From Streptomyces sp. M41(2017) (lineage in GTDB: Bacteria; Actinomycetota; Actinomycetes; Streptomycetales; Streptomycetaceae), in the NCBI RefSeq assembly GCF_002078175.1, contig NZ_MWFK01000001.1:2976001-3040000 (forward strand): a stretch of 64,000 nt of DNA. The letters are read 5' to 3'. This document shows, piece by piece, positions 18,660 through 29,742 of this stretch (position 1 is its first letter; each line of letters begins with the position of its first letter). The translations under genes and the position numbers were made by a program. A model generated the notes under the pieces. That model ran no database searches. It saw only the letters and a program-made list of their open reading frames with translations, and was not told the DNA's origin.

Positions 18660-19844
18660 ATGGAACGCCGCACCATCAGCCCCCGCCCCGGCTGGCAGCA
18701 GACCGTCGAGGAGCAGGGGCTCGTCTACCCGCTCACCCGCCACCCCGACGACTCGCTGCGCCCCTACTGGGACGAGAGCGCCCACTACGTCTTCTCGCTG
18801 CCCGAGATCGAGGCACTGGAGGAGGTCGTCGAGGAACTGCACGGCATGTGCCTCGCGGCCGCAGCGCACATCGTCGAGCAGGGCCGCTTCGCCGACCTCG
18901 GCATCGACGACCCGCGGGTCGCGGCGGCCGTCGCCGAGTCCTGGCACCGGCGCGCCGAACTCCCCTCCGTCTACGGCCGGTTCGACCTCCGCTACGACGG
19001 CACCGGACCGGCGAAACTCCTGGAGTACAACGCCGACACCCCGACCTCACTCGTGGAGGCCGCGAGCCCCCAGTGGTTCTGGATGGAGGACCGCTTCCCC
19101 GGCGCCGACCAGTGGAACTCCCTGCACGAACGCCTCGTCGCCGCCTGGAAGAAGCAGGGAGCCCTGCTGCCGCCGGGCAGCCCGCTCCACTTCGCGCACT
19201 CCGCCGCCGACGAACTCGGCGAGGACCTGATGACGGTCGCCTACCTGAAGGAGACAGCCGAACAGGCCGGCCTCGCCACCGACTGGATCTCCATGGAGGA
19301 GATCGGCTGGGACTCCCTCTCCGGCCGCTTCGTCGACAACCGGCTCCGCTTCATCCGCAGCTGCTTCAAGCTCTATCCCTGGGAATGGCTCACCGCCGAC
19401 CGGTTCGCCGACCACGTCCTGGACACCCTCGACAACGGCGGCGGCACGGGGAGCACCCTGTGGATCGAGCCCGCCTGGAAGATGCTCCTCTCCAACAAGG
19501 CGCTCCTCGCGATCCTCTGGGAGCTGTACCCGGGCCACCCCAACCTCCTCCCTGCCTACCTCGACGGCCCCCGCGAACTGGCCCGCACGAACGGATACGT
19601 CGCCAAGCCCCTCCTCGGCCGCGAGGGCGACGGCGTGACGATCCACGAGCCCGGCGCCGACCCCGTCGTCCGCGAAGAGGCCTGCTGCTACCAGGAGCTG
19701 GCGCCGCTGCCCTCCTTCGACGGCAACCGCGTCGTCCTCGGCGCCTGGGTCGTCGAGGACGCGGCGGCGGGCCTCGGCATCCGCGAGTCCTCCGGCCTCA
19801 TCACCGACGAGTACGCCCGCTTCCTGCCCCACGTGATCCTCTAG
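18660..19844 (+). CDS. Glutathionylspermidine synthase-like ATP-grasp amide ligase (YgiC/YjfC type)
   Basis: A 394-residue protein similar throughout to the synthetase domain of glutathionylspermidine synthase and to the YgiC/YjfC proteins. Landmarks are YGRFDLRYDGTGPAKLLEYN (substrate/ATP region, about residue 95-115), PTSLVEAA, WIEPAWKMLLSNKALLAILW, and the ATP-grasp phosphate/metal loop KPLLGREGDG (about residue 318). These enzymes form amide bonds from ATP, a carboxylate and an amine. Streptomyces makes no glutathionylspermidine, so the substrate differs. The preceding Gly-tailed lipoprotein is the likeliest partner. Start ATG has a weak ribosome site. Confidence 0.87.
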   Translation: MERRTISPRPGWQQTVEEQGLVYPLTRHPDDSLRPYWDESAHYVFSLPEIEALEEVVEELHGMCLAAAAHIVEQGRFADLGIDDPRVAAAVAESWHRRAELPSVYGRFDLRYDGTGPAKLLEYNADTPTSLVEAASPQWFWMEDRFPGADQWNSLHERLVAAWKKQGALLPPGSPLHFAHSAADELGEDLMTVAYLKETAEQAGLATDWISMEEIGWDSLSGRFVDNRLRFIRSCFKLYPWEWLTADRFADHVLDTLDNGGGTGSTLWIEPAWKMLLSNKALLAILWELYPGHPNLLPAYLDGPRELARTNGYVAKPLLGREGDGVTIHEPGADPVVREEACCYQELAPLPSFDGNRVVLGAWVVEDAAAGLGIRESSGLITDEYARFLPHVIL

Positions 19845-19878
19845 AGCCCCCGCCCCGGCCGGGACGGCGAGGCGCGCT

Positions 19879-21102
19879 CTACGCCCCCAGTACCTCCCGC
19901 AACTGCCCCAGCCCCCAGTCCAGGTCCTCCTTGCCGATGACCAGCGGCGGGGCCACCCGGACGGTGACGCCGTGGGTGTCCTTGACCAGCACACCCCGGT
20001 CCATCAGCTTCTCGGAGATCTCCCGCCCCGAGCCGAACTCCGGGGCGATGTCGACGCCCGCCCACAACCCCCGCCCGCGCACCGCCGTCACATGCCCCGA
20101 GTCGGTGAGCCGCGCCAGCTCGCGGTGCAGATGCGCGCCGAGCTCGGCGGCCCGCTGCTGGTACTCACCCGTCCGCAGCATCGCGATCACCTCCAGCGCC
20201 ACCGCGCAGGCCAGCGGATTCCCCCCGAACGTCGACCCGTGCTCCCCGGGCCGGAACACGCCCAGCACCTCCGCGCTCGACACGACGGCCGACACCGGCA
20301 CCACCCCGCCGCCAAGTGCCTTCCCGAGGACGTACATGTCCGGCACCACATCCTCGTGCTCGCACGCGAACGTCCGTCCCGTGCGCCCGAGTCCCGACTG
20401 GATCTCGTCCGCGACGAACAGCACACCCCGCTCCCGCGTCAGCTCCCGCACCGCCGGCAGATAGCCCGGCGGCGGCACCAGCACACCGGCCTCCCCCTGG
20501 ATCGGTTCGAGCAGGACCGCCACCGTGTTCTCCGACACCGCCGCCCGCATCGCCGTGAGATCGCCGTACGGCACGATCTCGAACCCCGGCGTGTACGGGC
20601 CGAAGTCCGCCCGCGCCTCAAGGTCCGTCGAGAAGCTGATGACCGTCGTCGTCCGCCCGTGGAAGTTGTTGCCCGCGACGACGATCTTCGCCCGCCCCTC
20701 GGGCACACCCTTGACCCGGTACCCCCACTTCCGGGCCGTCTTCACCGCGGTCTCCACGGCCTCCGCGCCCGTGTTCATCGGCAGCACCATCTCCATGCCG
20801 CACAGCGACGCCAGCTCCCGGCAGAAGTCCGCGAACCGGTCGTGGTGGAAGGCCCGCGACGTCAGCGTCACCCGGTCCAGCTGCGCCTTCGCCGCCTCGA
20901 TCAGCCGCCGGTTGCCGTGGCCGAAGTTGAGCGCGGAGTAGCCGGCCAGCAGGTCGAGGAAGCGACGCCCCTCGACATCCGTCATCCACGCCCCGTCCGC
21001 CGTCGTCACGACGACGGGCAACGGGTGGTAGTTGTGCGCGCTGTGCGCGTCGGCCGAGGCGATGAACGCCTCCGTCGTCTCCAGGGCATCCATGGCGCTC
21101 AC
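19879..21102 (-). CDS. rocD: Ornithine--oxo-acid aminotransferase
   Basis: A class-III PLP aminotransferase of 407 residues. Visible motifs are MNTGAEAVETAVKTARKWGY (cofactor loop), NNFHGRTTTVISFS, LLEPIQGEAGV, FVADEIQSGLGRTG (Asp contacting PLP) and the Schiff-base Lys in LGKALGGG. It converts ornithine and 2-oxoglutarate to glutamate semialdehyde and glutamate. The GTG at 21102 has a GGAG ribosome site at proper distance; an ATG three codons later is the alternative. It stands alone on the minus strand, divergent from the riboswitch-glyA unit. No other arginine catabolic gene is nearby. Confidence 0.93.
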   Translation of the reverse strand: MSAMDALETTEAFIASADAHSAHNYHPLPVVVTTADGAWMTDVEGRRFLDLLAGYSALNFGHGNRRLIEAAKAQLDRVTLTSRAFHHDRFADFCRELASLCGMEMVLPMNTGAEAVETAVKTARKWGYRVKGVPEGRAKIVVAGNNFHGRTTTVISFSTDLEARADFGPYTPGFEIVPYGDLTAMRAAVSENTVAVLLEPIQGEAGVLVPPPGYLPAVRELTRERGVLFVADEIQSGLGRTGRTFACEHEDVVPDMYVLGKALGGGVVPVSAVVSSAEVLGVFRPGEHGSTFGGNPLACAVALEVIAMLRTGEYQQRAAELGAHLHRELARLTDSGHVTAVRGRGLWAGVDIAPEFGSGREISEKLMDRGVLVKDTHGVTVRVAPPLVIGKEDLDWGLGQLREVLGA

Positions 21103-21214
21103 CGGAACTCCGTTCTCCGACCCGCGAAAGGGTGGGCTTGTGGCCTCCTTCCTATCGTCGCTCGCATGGTGGACGCGGGAACCCGGTGATCCGGCGCGCC
21201 CGGTAGGCTGACCG

Positions 21215-21385
21215 GCGGGGCCGTGACTGGCGCGCTGGGATGGGACCGACCATCGGGGAGCGGCACCCACGCTGTGACTTCTCCGGGAACCGTCCCGGCC
21301 CTCCGGCCGCTGCATCCGGCCGCACGAGGGCACCGGGCCGTGTCCGGGCGGAAGCCCCGGCAACCGAGTGCCGTGCGCCTGGGCC
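21215..21385 (+). ncRNA. ZTP (pfl) riboswitch in the glyA leader
   Basis: The 5' domain reads GGGGCCGTGACTGGCG, then a short stem GATGG/CCATC, then GGGGAGCGGCACCC, which pairs back with the start. The 3' domain contains GCGCCTGGGCC at 21375-21385. These are the conserved blocks of the ZTP aptamer (CGUGACUGGCG, GGGGAGC, CGCCUGGGC). The linker between them is long, about 100 nt. The gene downstream, glyA, belongs to the one-carbon/folate regulon that ZTP riboswitches control, with ZMP or ZTP accumulation turning expression on. Confidence 0.85.
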
Positions 21386-21422
21386 GACCCGTGAACGCTG
21401 AACGCCACGTCCGGAGGCCGTC

Positions 21423-22868
21423 ATGCCAGAGCCCCTTTCCACCGAGTCCACCGCCTTCCGCAGCGCCCTCGACGTGATCAGGGCCGTCGAGCCCCGCGTC
21501 GCCGACGCCATCGGCCAGGAAGTCGCCGACCAGCGCGACATGCTCAAGCTCATCGCGTCCGAGAACTACGCCTCCCCGGCCACCCTCCTCGCCATGGGCA
21601 ACTGGTTCAGCGACAAGTACGCCGAGGGCACCGTCGGCCGCCGCTTCTACGCCGGCTGCCGCAACGTCGACACCGTCGAGGCCCTCGCCGCCGAACACGC
21701 CCGCGAACTCTTCGGCGCCGAGCACGCCTACGCACAGCCGCACTCCGGCATCGACGCCAACCTCGTCGCCTTCTGGGCGGTCCTCGCCGCCCGCGTCGAG
21801 GCCCCCGCCCTCGCCAAGGCGGGCGTCCGCAATGTCAACGACCTCACCGAGGCCGACTGGGCCGAACTGCGCCAGGCCTTCGGCAACCAGCGGATGCTCG
21901 GCATGTCCCTCGACGCCGGCGGCCACCTCACCCACGGCTTCCGCCCGAACATCTCCGGCAAGATGTTCGACCAGCGTTCCTACGGCACCGACCCCGCGAC
22001 CGGCCTCATCGACTACGAGGCCCTGCGCACCTCCGCCCGCGAGTTCAAGCCGCTGATCATCGTCGCCGGATACTCCGCCTACCCCCGCCTGGTGAACTTC
22101 CGCATCATGCGGGAGATCGCCGACGAGGTCGGCGCCACCCTCATGGTCGACATGGCCCACTTCGCCGGCCTCGTCGCCGGCAAGGTCCTCACCGGCGACT
22201 TCGACCCGGTGCCGCACGCCCAGATCGTCACCACCACCACGCACAAGTCGCTCCGCGGCCCGCGCGGCGGCATGGTCCTGTGCGACGAGACCCTCGCCGA
22301 GCAGGTCGACCGCGGCTGTCCGATGGTGCTCGGCGGCCCCCTCCCGCACGTCATGGCCGCCAAGGCCGTCGCACTCGCGGAGGCCCGCCGCCCCGAGTTC
22401 CGCGCCTATGCGCAGGCCGTCGTCGACAACGCCCGTGCCCTCGCCGAGGGCCTGATGCGCCGCGGCGCCACGCTGGTCACCGGCGGCACGGACAACCACC
22501 TCAACCTCATCGACGTGGCCTCCTCCTACGGCCTGACCGGCCGTCAGGCCGAGTCGGCCCTGCTCGACTCGGGCATCGTCACCAACCGCAACTCCATTCC
22601 CGCCGACCCGAACGGCGCCTGGTACACCTCCGGTATCCGCATCGGCACGCCCGCGCTGACCACCCGTGGTCTCGGTGCGGCCGAGATGGACGAGATCGCC
22701 GGTCTGATCGACCGCGTCCTCACCGCCGCCGAGGCCGGCACGACCGCCAAGGGCGCTCCGTCCAAGGCGCAGCACGTCCTCGACGCGAAGATCTCCGACG
22801 AGATCGCCCACCGCGCCACCGACCTGCTGGCGCCGTTCCCGCTCTACCCGGAGATCGACCTCGGCTGA
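21423..22868 (+). CDS. glyA: Serine hydroxymethyltransferase
   Basis: Makes glycine and 5,10-methylene-THF from serine and THF. The chain is 481 residues, longer than the roughly 420-residue Escherichia coli enzyme, because of an insert near residues 115-180. Motifs: [14 protein letters not shown], the PLP Lys in [26 protein letters not shown]. It lies 37 nt downstream of a ZTP riboswitch, which explains its regulation by one-carbon status. The ATG is preceded by GGAGG (21411-21415). Confidence 0.96.
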   Translation: MPEPLSTESTAFRSALDVIRAVEPRVADAIGQEVADQRDMLKLIASENYASPATLLAMGNWFSDKYAEGTVGRRFYAGCRNVDTVEALAAEHARELFGAEHAYAQPHSGIDANLVAFWAVLAARVEAPALAKAGVRNVNDLTEADWAELRQAFGNQRMLGMSLDAGGHLTHGFRPNISGKMFDQRSYGTDPATGLIDYEALRTSAREFKPLIIVAGYSAYPRLVNFRIMREIADEVGATLMVDMAHFAGLVAGKVLTGDFDPVPHAQIVTTTTHKSLRGPRGGMVLCDETLAEQVDRGCPMVLGGPLPHVMAAKAVALAEARRPEFRAYAQAVVDNARALAEGLMRRGATLVTGGTDNHLNLIDVASSYGLTGRQAESALLDSGIVTNRNSIPADPNGAWYTSGIRIGTPALTTRGLGAAEMDEIAGLIDRVLTAAEAGTTAKGAPSKAQHVLDAKISDEIAHRATDLLAPFPLYPEIDLG

Positions 22869-22889
22869 CAGCCGCCCACCGGCCGGCTC

Positions 22890-23621
22890 CTACAGGTCGA
22901 CCAGCTCCTGTCGTGGCTCCCGCGGCGATCCGGCGTTCTCGCGCCGGGTCGCCGCGCGGCGTCTGCACCAGGGAATGCCGGCGCCCAGCAGCAGCCCCGC
23001 CGCGACTCCGGCCAGCGCCCACTCCGCCCGCTCCCGCGCCGCCCGTCCCGTGGACACCGGCGCCGCACGCTGCGGACCGAACAGCTTTCCGTCCTGCGCC
23101 AGCTGCCCGAACACCGAGCGCGGCGCCCGATGCCAGCGGATGTCGTCGTCGACCACGTCGGGTGAGACGTCCGTGCGCACCCACGGTGTGCCGTCCGGCG
23201 CGAGGAACACCTGGTCCTGCCGCTCGACGGCGACGTCCCCGCCGGGGGCGCGAGCTGTCTGCGGCCAGCCCCCGACACCGGTCAGCCCCCAGACGACCGT
23301 GGCCCGCACCGCCGGATAGTCGCCCTGTGCCCATGCGTCGGGCACCTGCTCCGTGCCCGTGAACCGGGGCGCCAGCAGCCGCCACAGCCGCCCGAAGTCC
23401 CGGTCCTCGGAGCGCAGTGTCGTCGTCCGGCCGGTGTCGCCGGCGATCACCAGAGCCAGGTCCGGGCTGTCACCTCTGCCGAGGCTCTCGGTACCGACCG
23501 CGGCCCGGGACAGAGCGACGCCGACCGTCAGCGACGCCGACAGGGCCACCGCCACCAACACGAGGAACCGCCCCCACACCCCCGCCCTGCCCCTTCGATC
23601 CCACCGGCCCCTGCACGTCAT
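22890..23621 (-). CDS. Membrane hypothetical protein, possible member of the adjacent ECF regulon
   Basis: A 243-residue protein with an N-terminal signal/transmembrane helix (RFLVLVAVALSASLTVGVAL), an extracytoplasmic domain of about 150 residues (contains FLAPDGTPWVRTDV) and a second helix near the C-terminus (ALAGVAAGLLLGAGIPW) followed by a basic tail. No known family is recognised. The ATG at 23621 has GGGGGGACGG just before it; longer starts at 23633 or 23729 are possible. About 140 nt upstream lies a promoter-like element identical in layout to the one before the ECF sigma gene (23761-23796), so it may be a sigma target. Confidence 0.65.
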   Translation of the reverse strand: MTCRGRWDRRGRAGVWGRFLVLVAVALSASLTVGVALSRAAVGTESLGRGDSPDLALVIAGDTGRTTTLRSEDRDFGRLWRLLAPRFTGTEQVPDAWAQGDYPAVRATVVWGLTGVGGWPQTARAPGGDVAVERQDQVFLAPDGTPWVRTDVSPDVVDDDIRWHRAPRSVFGQLAQDGKLFGPQRAAPVSTGRAARERAEWALAGVAAGLLLGAGIPWCRRRAATRRENAGSPREPRQELVDL

Positions 23622-23760
23622 CCGTCCCCCCATGTCGTCAGCCCCTCGTTCCCTCGGCCTCTCGGCTTCTCGTTCCTTGGCCGCTCGTCCTCTCGGCATC
23701 GCACCCGCCGTCCCGCCCTGGCGCGCCACCCTCAGCCGGTGGGGCCCGCACGAGACGTCT

Positions 23761-23796
23761 CACTCCTGGTACACCGCTCGACCCCTCGGGGTTCCC
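23761..23796 (-). promoter_or_regulatory. Promoter-like element, copy B (ECF type)
   Basis: Read on the minus strand: GGGAACC, 13 nt ending GAG, then CGGTGTACCA and GAGTG. The same bases at the same spacing occur at 25420-25455 before the ECF sigma gene. GGAAC is the classic -35 of ECF sigma factors. It points toward the gene at 22890-23621. Confidence 0.7.
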
Positions 23797-23844
23797 TCCC
23801 GGGACCCGCGGACTTCGGCCCGGTCGCGCGGGCAGCGGGGCGGG

Positions 23845-24778
23845 CTACGTCAGCGAGCGCGCGATCTCCAGCGCCCGCGCCTTCGAGGACACTCCCTCCA
23901 GCCGGAGCGTCACCTCGCCGTGGTGCGTCCACAGCAGCGTCGGCCCGGCGGTCCGCTCGGCGTGGTCGAAGCCCTCGCCGTCCGCGTCGAGGAGCCGGAA
24001 GCTCAGAACGTGCGGGCGCGCGAACCACAGCGCGGGACTGCCGAGCGTCTCCCCGTCGCCCAGGCTCAGCCACTCCGGCGGCTCCCGCACGGTCTTGGTG
24101 AAACCGATGTCCAGCCGGGCCGGAAACGCGTCGATCCGGACCGTGTGACCGTGCTCGCGCCAGCACAGGTTCATCAGCAGGCGCCCCTTCGGCTCCGGTG
24201 TCACCGTGATCGTGTCCGGCGCCCCCAGCGCGCCGGGCACGGGCGGGGTGAACCCGGCCCGCCGCGCTGCCTGAGCCGATGTCAGGGAGGGGCCGGGGCA
24301 GCCCGGCACCCGGGCACCGGCCGAGGGCGCCACCGACGGGTCGTACCGCACCTCGACGCCGCCGAAGTCGAACCAGTCGACGACCGCGGCGCGCACCGGA
24401 GGGGTGAGGACGAGCACCGTCAGCACACCGCACAGTCCCGCCGTCAGAACGCGCCAACGCTCCCGCGCCCAGCGGCGCACCGGCCGCAGCCGCGCGCCGG
24501 GCCGCGAGGGCCGGCCGGTCAGCGCGGACGGGGTCGCGCCGTGCCGCCGCGTCGAGGCCGGGGACGCCTCCATCGCGAGCAGTTCCGACAGCACCCGCTC
24601 GGCCATCGACTCGCCGCGATCCGCGCCGTCCGTTCCCGGTCCGTCCAGCGTTCTTCCGAGCGCCAGCAGTTCGTCCCGCAGCCGGGCGGCGTCGGCGGGC
24701 CCCCGCCTCCCGCGGCCGAGGCCCGGTCCCGCACCGGCGACGCCGTCGCCCTCGTCCGCGCCCGCGTCCTTGTACGGC

Positions 24779-24786
<8 letters not shown>
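23845..24786 (-). CDS. Membrane protein, putative anti-sigma partner of the upstream ECF sigma factor
   Basis: A 313-residue single-pass protein. The cytoplasmic N-terminal part (about 1-115) includes a helical segment RLRDELLALGRTL, and the transmembrane helix is VLTAGLCGVLTVLVL. A large extracytoplasmic domain follows with WFDFGGVEVRYDPS and a PDTITVTPEPKGRLLMNL segment. No HxxxCxxC zinc motif is seen, so it is not a ZAS-type anti-sigma factor. Its start overlaps the sigma stop (ATGCGTGA, ATG at 24786; GTG at 24795 is an alternative). Coupling and topology support an anti-sigma or sensor role; this is inference. Confidence 0.72.
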
Positions 24787-26534
<1,748 letters not shown>

Positions 26535-26539
26535 GGGAC

Positions 26540-26582
26540 GGGGCCGCCGCGTCGGCGGGGGCCCAATCCGTACGGCGGCCCC
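26540..26582 (+). terminator. Hairpin after trpS
   Basis: The 9-bp arms GGGGCCGCC (26540-26548) and GGCGGCCCC (26574-26582) enclose a loop that can itself fold. It starts 5 nt past the trpS stop. Confidence 0.55.
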
Positions 26583-26747
26583 TACCACAGCGCCTTCGGC
26601 AGTCAGTACGAGACGAGCGCGACACTCGTACGGCCGCCAATAGAGGGCCTCACCGCCGTACAGTCGATAGCCGGACAGGCCGTACAACGGCCCCTGTCCG
26701 CCCCGCACCACCACCGACCGGACCATGGAACGACGACAGGAGACGAC

Positions 26748-27335
26748 GTGGGGACCGTAACGATCGGCGTGTCGATCGCGGTCCCGGAGCCTCACGGCAG
26801 CCTGCTCCAGGAGCGGCGCGCGGGCTTCGGCGACCCCGCGGCTTCCGGCATCCCCACGCACGTCACCCTGCTGCCGCCGACCGAGGTGGAGGAGACGGCG
26901 CTGCCCGCGATCGAGGCGCACCTCCTCGACGTCGCCGCGGCCGGGCGCCCGTTCCCCATGCGGCTGTCCGGCACGGGCACCTTCCGCCCCCTGTCACCGG
27001 TCGTCTACGTCCGGGTGGCCGAGGGCACGGAGGCCTGCACCTGGCTCCAGAAGCAGGTCCGGGACGCCTCCGGCCCCTGCGCCCGGGAGCTCCAGTTTCC
27101 GTACCACCCGCACGTCACCGTGGCCCACGGCATCGACGACGAGGCGATGGACCGCGCCTTCGAGGCACTCTCCGGCTACGAGGCCCAGTGGCCCTGCACC
27201 GGGTTCGCGCTGTACGAGCAGGGCCCGGACGCTGTGTGGCGCAAGCTCCGCGAGTACGTCTTCGGCGGCGCCGTGGTCCCCCCGCAGGCCTGCCCCTCGG
27301 AGCGCGGCACCAACACGACTCTGCCCGCGCTCTGA
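26748..27335 (+). CDS. 2H phosphoesterase (2'-5' RNA ligase/LigT-like)
   Basis: A 195-residue protein with the two catalytic HxT motifs of the 2H superfamily: HVTLLPP at about residue 38 and HVTVAHG at about residue 122. Family members hydrolyse cyclic phosphodiesters or act on RNA 2',3'-ends; the actual substrate is not predictable. The GTG start has AGGAGA 5 nt upstream. The last ~15 residues after VFGGAV are not conserved-looking. It lies downstream of trpS after a 213-nt gap containing a hairpin and several GTACGG words. Confidence 0.88.
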   Translation: MGTVTIGVSIAVPEPHGSLLQERRAGFGDPAASGIPTHVTLLPPTEVEETALPAIEAHLLDVAAAGRPFPMRLSGTGTFRPLSPVVYVRVAEGTEACTWLQKQVRDASGPCARELQFPYHPHVTVAHGIDDEAMDRAFEALSGYEAQWPCTGFALYEQGPDAVWRKLREYVFGGAVVPPQACPSERGTNTTLPAL

Positions 27336-27365
27336 CGGCGGTCCGCCGGCGCCGGTCCACACGCG

Positions 27366-27397
27366 CGTGCCCCCGGGCCCATGGCTCCAGGGGCACG
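27366..27397. terminator. Hairpin between convergent genes
   Basis: The 8-bp arms CGTGCCCC (27366-27373) and GGGGCACG (27390-27397) lie between the 2H phosphoesterase and dprE2-like genes. Confidence 0.55.
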
Positions 27398-27411
27398 GCG
27401 TGTCGAGTGCT

Positions 27412-28167
27412 TCAGAGCGGCAGGCGACGGAACAGCCCGCGCGGCGCGTGTCGCAGGGCGGACATGACCACCCGCAGCGCCCCCGGTACCCACACCGTCT
27501 CCGACCGGCGCCGCAGCCCCAGCTCGATCGCGGCGGCCACCGCCTCCGGGGTGGTCGCGAGCGGCGCCTCCGGCAGGCCGGCCGTCATCCGGGTGCGGAC
27601 GAACCCCGGACGGACGATCATCACGTGCACGCCCGTTCCGTGGAGGGCGTCGCCGAGCCCTTGCGCGAACGCGTCCAGACCGGCCTTGCTGGAGCCGTAG
27701 ATGAAGTTCGAGCGACGGGCGCGCTCGCCCGCGACCGAGGACAGCACCACCAGGGAGCCGTGCCCCTGCGTCTGGAGGGCCCGCGCGCACACCAGGCCCG
27801 ACGAGACGGCCCCCGTGTAGTTGGTCATCGCGACCCGTGCGGCCGCGACGGGCTCGCGCTCGTCCAGCGCCTGGTCGCCGAGGACCCCGACCGCCATCAG
27901 GACCATATCGATGTCGCCCTCGGCGAAGACCTTGCCGAGCGCCTCCTCGTGGGACTCGGGGTCCAAGGCGTCGAAGGCGACCGTACGGGCGTCCGCGCCG
28001 AGCGCGCGCAGCTGTTCGGCGGCCTCCTCCAGGGCGGGCGTCGGCCGTCCGGCCAGCCACACCGTGCGGGTGCGCCGGATGATCATCCGGCGCGCGGTGG
28101 CCAGCGCGATCTCGGACGTGCCGCCGAGGATCAGCAGGGACTGGGGGATACCGAAGGCGTCCTTCAT
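27412..28167 (-). CDS. dprE2: Decaprenylphosphoryl-2-keto-D-ribose reductase (DprE2-like)
   Basis: A 251-residue short-chain dehydrogenase. The nucleotide-binding motif LLILGGTSEIALA has the unusual GGTSEIxLA form typical of DprE2. The catalytic Ser-Tyr-Lys set is in VVLSSVAGERARRS and IYGSSKAG. In mycobacteria DprE2 reduces the keto intermediate made by DprE1, giving decaprenylphosphoryl-arabinose. The ATG has AGGAG. It lies 82 nt downstream of the DprE1-like gene on the same strand, and the other pathway enzymes are encoded divergently, so the assignment is strong in context. Confidence 0.88.
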   Translation of the reverse strand: MKDAFGIPQSLLILGGTSEIALATARRMIIRRTRTVWLAGRPTPALEEAAEQLRALGADARTVAFDALDPESHEEALGKVFAEGDIDMVLMAVGVLGDQALDEREPVAAARVAMTNYTGAVSSGLVCARALQTQGHGSLVVLSSVAGERARRSNFIYGSSKAGLDAFAQGLGDALHGTGVHVMIVRPGFVRTRMTAGLPEAPLATTPEAVAAAIELGLRRRSETVWVPGALRVVMSALRHAPRGLFRRLPL

Positions 28168-28249
28168 GACAGCTCCTTGGGACGGGGACGAAACGACGAG
28201 GCCGGGACAGGTGCCCGGGAACACCGGGGGAGGGGTGGCCGGATGCGCT

Positions 28250-29599
28250 CTACAGGCCCAGGCGGCGGGACAGGTCCGAGGTGAAGACGCCCCGGGGGTC
28301 CAGCTCGCGGCGCAGCGAGCGGAACGCGTCCAGCCGGGGATACATCGCGGCCAGCAGTTCGGGCCGGAGCCGCGCGTCCTTGGCGAGGTAGACACGCCCC
28401 CCGGCACCCGCCACCTGCTCGTCGAGTTCGTCGAGGAAGGCGCCGAGGCCCGGCAGGTTCGCCGGGATGTCGAGGGCGAGGGTCCAGCCGGGCATCGGAA
28501 AGGACAGCCAGCCCGGATCGCCTTCCCCGAAGCGCTTCAGGACGGCGAGGAACGACGGGCAGCGGTGTTCCGAGATCCGCCCCACGATGCGCCGCAGGGC
28601 CTCCTCCTGGCCGTGCCCGACGACGAACTGGTACTGCACGAACCCACCGCGCCCGTAGACGCGGTTCCAGTGCGGTACCCCGTCGAGGGGGTGGAAGAAG
28701 GTCGGAATGCGCTGGAGCTCGCCGGTACGCGCGCGGGGCGCCTTGCGGTACCAGAGCTCGTTGAAGAGGCCCACCGTCGTCCGGCCGAGGAGCCCCTCCG
28801 GTACGAAGGCGGGTGGCGCCGGCAGTCGTGAGGGGCGGAACGCCAGCGGGTGCCGGCGCGCCCGCGGGGGCAGCGCGTTCAGCGGGGCGTGGTCGCCGCG
28901 GGTCAGGACCGAGCGGCCCATGTTCGCCCCGCGCGCGAGGAGGTCGATCCAGGCGACCGAGTAGCGGTAGAGGTGGTCGGTGGCGGTCAGCCGGGCCATG
29001 AGGTCGTCCAGGTCGACCGCACGCTCGGTGTCGACGGACATCAGCGCGGTCTCCACGGGCTGGAGGCGGACGGTCGCCGTGAGGATCACGCCGGTCAGGC
29101 CCATGCCGCCCGCCGTGGCGTCGAAGAGGGGCTCGCCCCGTCCGACCGTCCGGATCTCCCCGTCCGCGGTCAGCAGCTCGAAGGAGAGCACGTGCCGGGC
29201 GAACGAGCCGGACCCGTGGTGGTTCTTGCCGTGGATGTCCGCGCTGATCGCCCCGCCCACCGTCACGTAGCGGGTCCCGGGGGTGACCGGGACGAACCAC
29301 CCGAGGGGGAGCAGCACCTCCATCAGCCGGTGCAAAGACACCCCGGCGTCGCACAGGACCGTGCCGCCGCTCACGTCGATGGCGTGGATCCGGTCGAGGC
29401 CCGTCATGTCGAGCACGGCCCCGCCCGCGTTCTGCGCCGCGTCGCCGTACGCCCGTCCGAGCCCCCGGGCGATCCCGCCCCGGGTGCCGCACTCCCGGAC
29501 GGCGGACGCCGCCTCCTCGTAGCTGCGCGGGCGGACCAGTCGGGCGGCGGTCGGGGCGGTGCGGCCCCAACCCGTGACGGAGACGGTGTCGGCAGGCAT
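28250..29599 (-). CDS. dprE1: Decaprenylphosphoryl-beta-D-ribose 2'-oxidase (DprE1-like)
   Basis: A 449-residue VAO-type FAD enzyme. The FAD-binding region includes GIARGLGRAYGDAAQNAGG and VTPGTRYVTVGGAISADIHGKNHH. The HGKNHH-x4-SF signature is diagnostic of DprE1. The N-terminus SVTGWGRTAPT also fits. It oxidises the 2'-OH of polyprenylphosphoryl-ribose. ATG 29599 has a weak ribosome site but coding composition begins there. It is first gene of a dprE1-dprE2 pair, divergent from the phosphatase/phosphoribosyltransferase operon. Confidence 0.92.
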   Translation of the reverse strand: MPADTVSVTGWGRTAPTAARLVRPRSYEEAASAVRECGTRGGIARGLGRAYGDAAQNAGGAVLDMTGLDRIHAIDVSGGTVLCDAGVSLHRLMEVLLPLGWFVPVTPGTRYVTVGGAISADIHGKNHHGSGSFARHVLSFELLTADGEIRTVGRGEPLFDATAGGMGLTGVILTATVRLQPVETALMSVDTERAVDLDDLMARLTATDHLYRYSVAWIDLLARGANMGRSVLTRGDHAPLNALPPRARRHPLAFRPSRLPAPPAFVPEGLLGRTTVGLFNELWYRKAPRARTGELQRIPTFFHPLDGVPHWNRVYGRGGFVQYQFVVGHGQEEALRRIVGRISEHRCPSFLAVLKRFGEGDPGWLSFPMPGWTLALDIPANLPGLGAFLDELDEQVAGAGGRVYLAKDARLRPELLAAMYPRLDAFRSLRRELDPRGVFTSDLSRRLGL

Positions 29600-29742
29600 G
29601 CCCGTGACCGTAGCGCCGCCAAGGGTGCACACCGGGGCAATCCCCCCAGGCCCCCACGGCTCCTCACCGAAATGGGTGATTAATGGGATGTCGTCCAAGA
29701 TTGCCGTAATTCTGCGGCTCCTCACTAGAAGAGTGAGATCAC

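Noticed and set aside
21340..21371. A SAM-riboswitch-like phrase GAAGCCCCGGCAACCGAG in the glyA leader
   Set aside because: The SAM-I/IV core elements around it are missing, while all ZTP blocks are present.
26583..26747. GTACGG-rich spacer after trpS with a minus-strand peptide containing GYRLYGGEALYWRPYE
   Set aside because: It looks protein-like for a short stretch, but has no start, ribosome site or continuation; probably chance.
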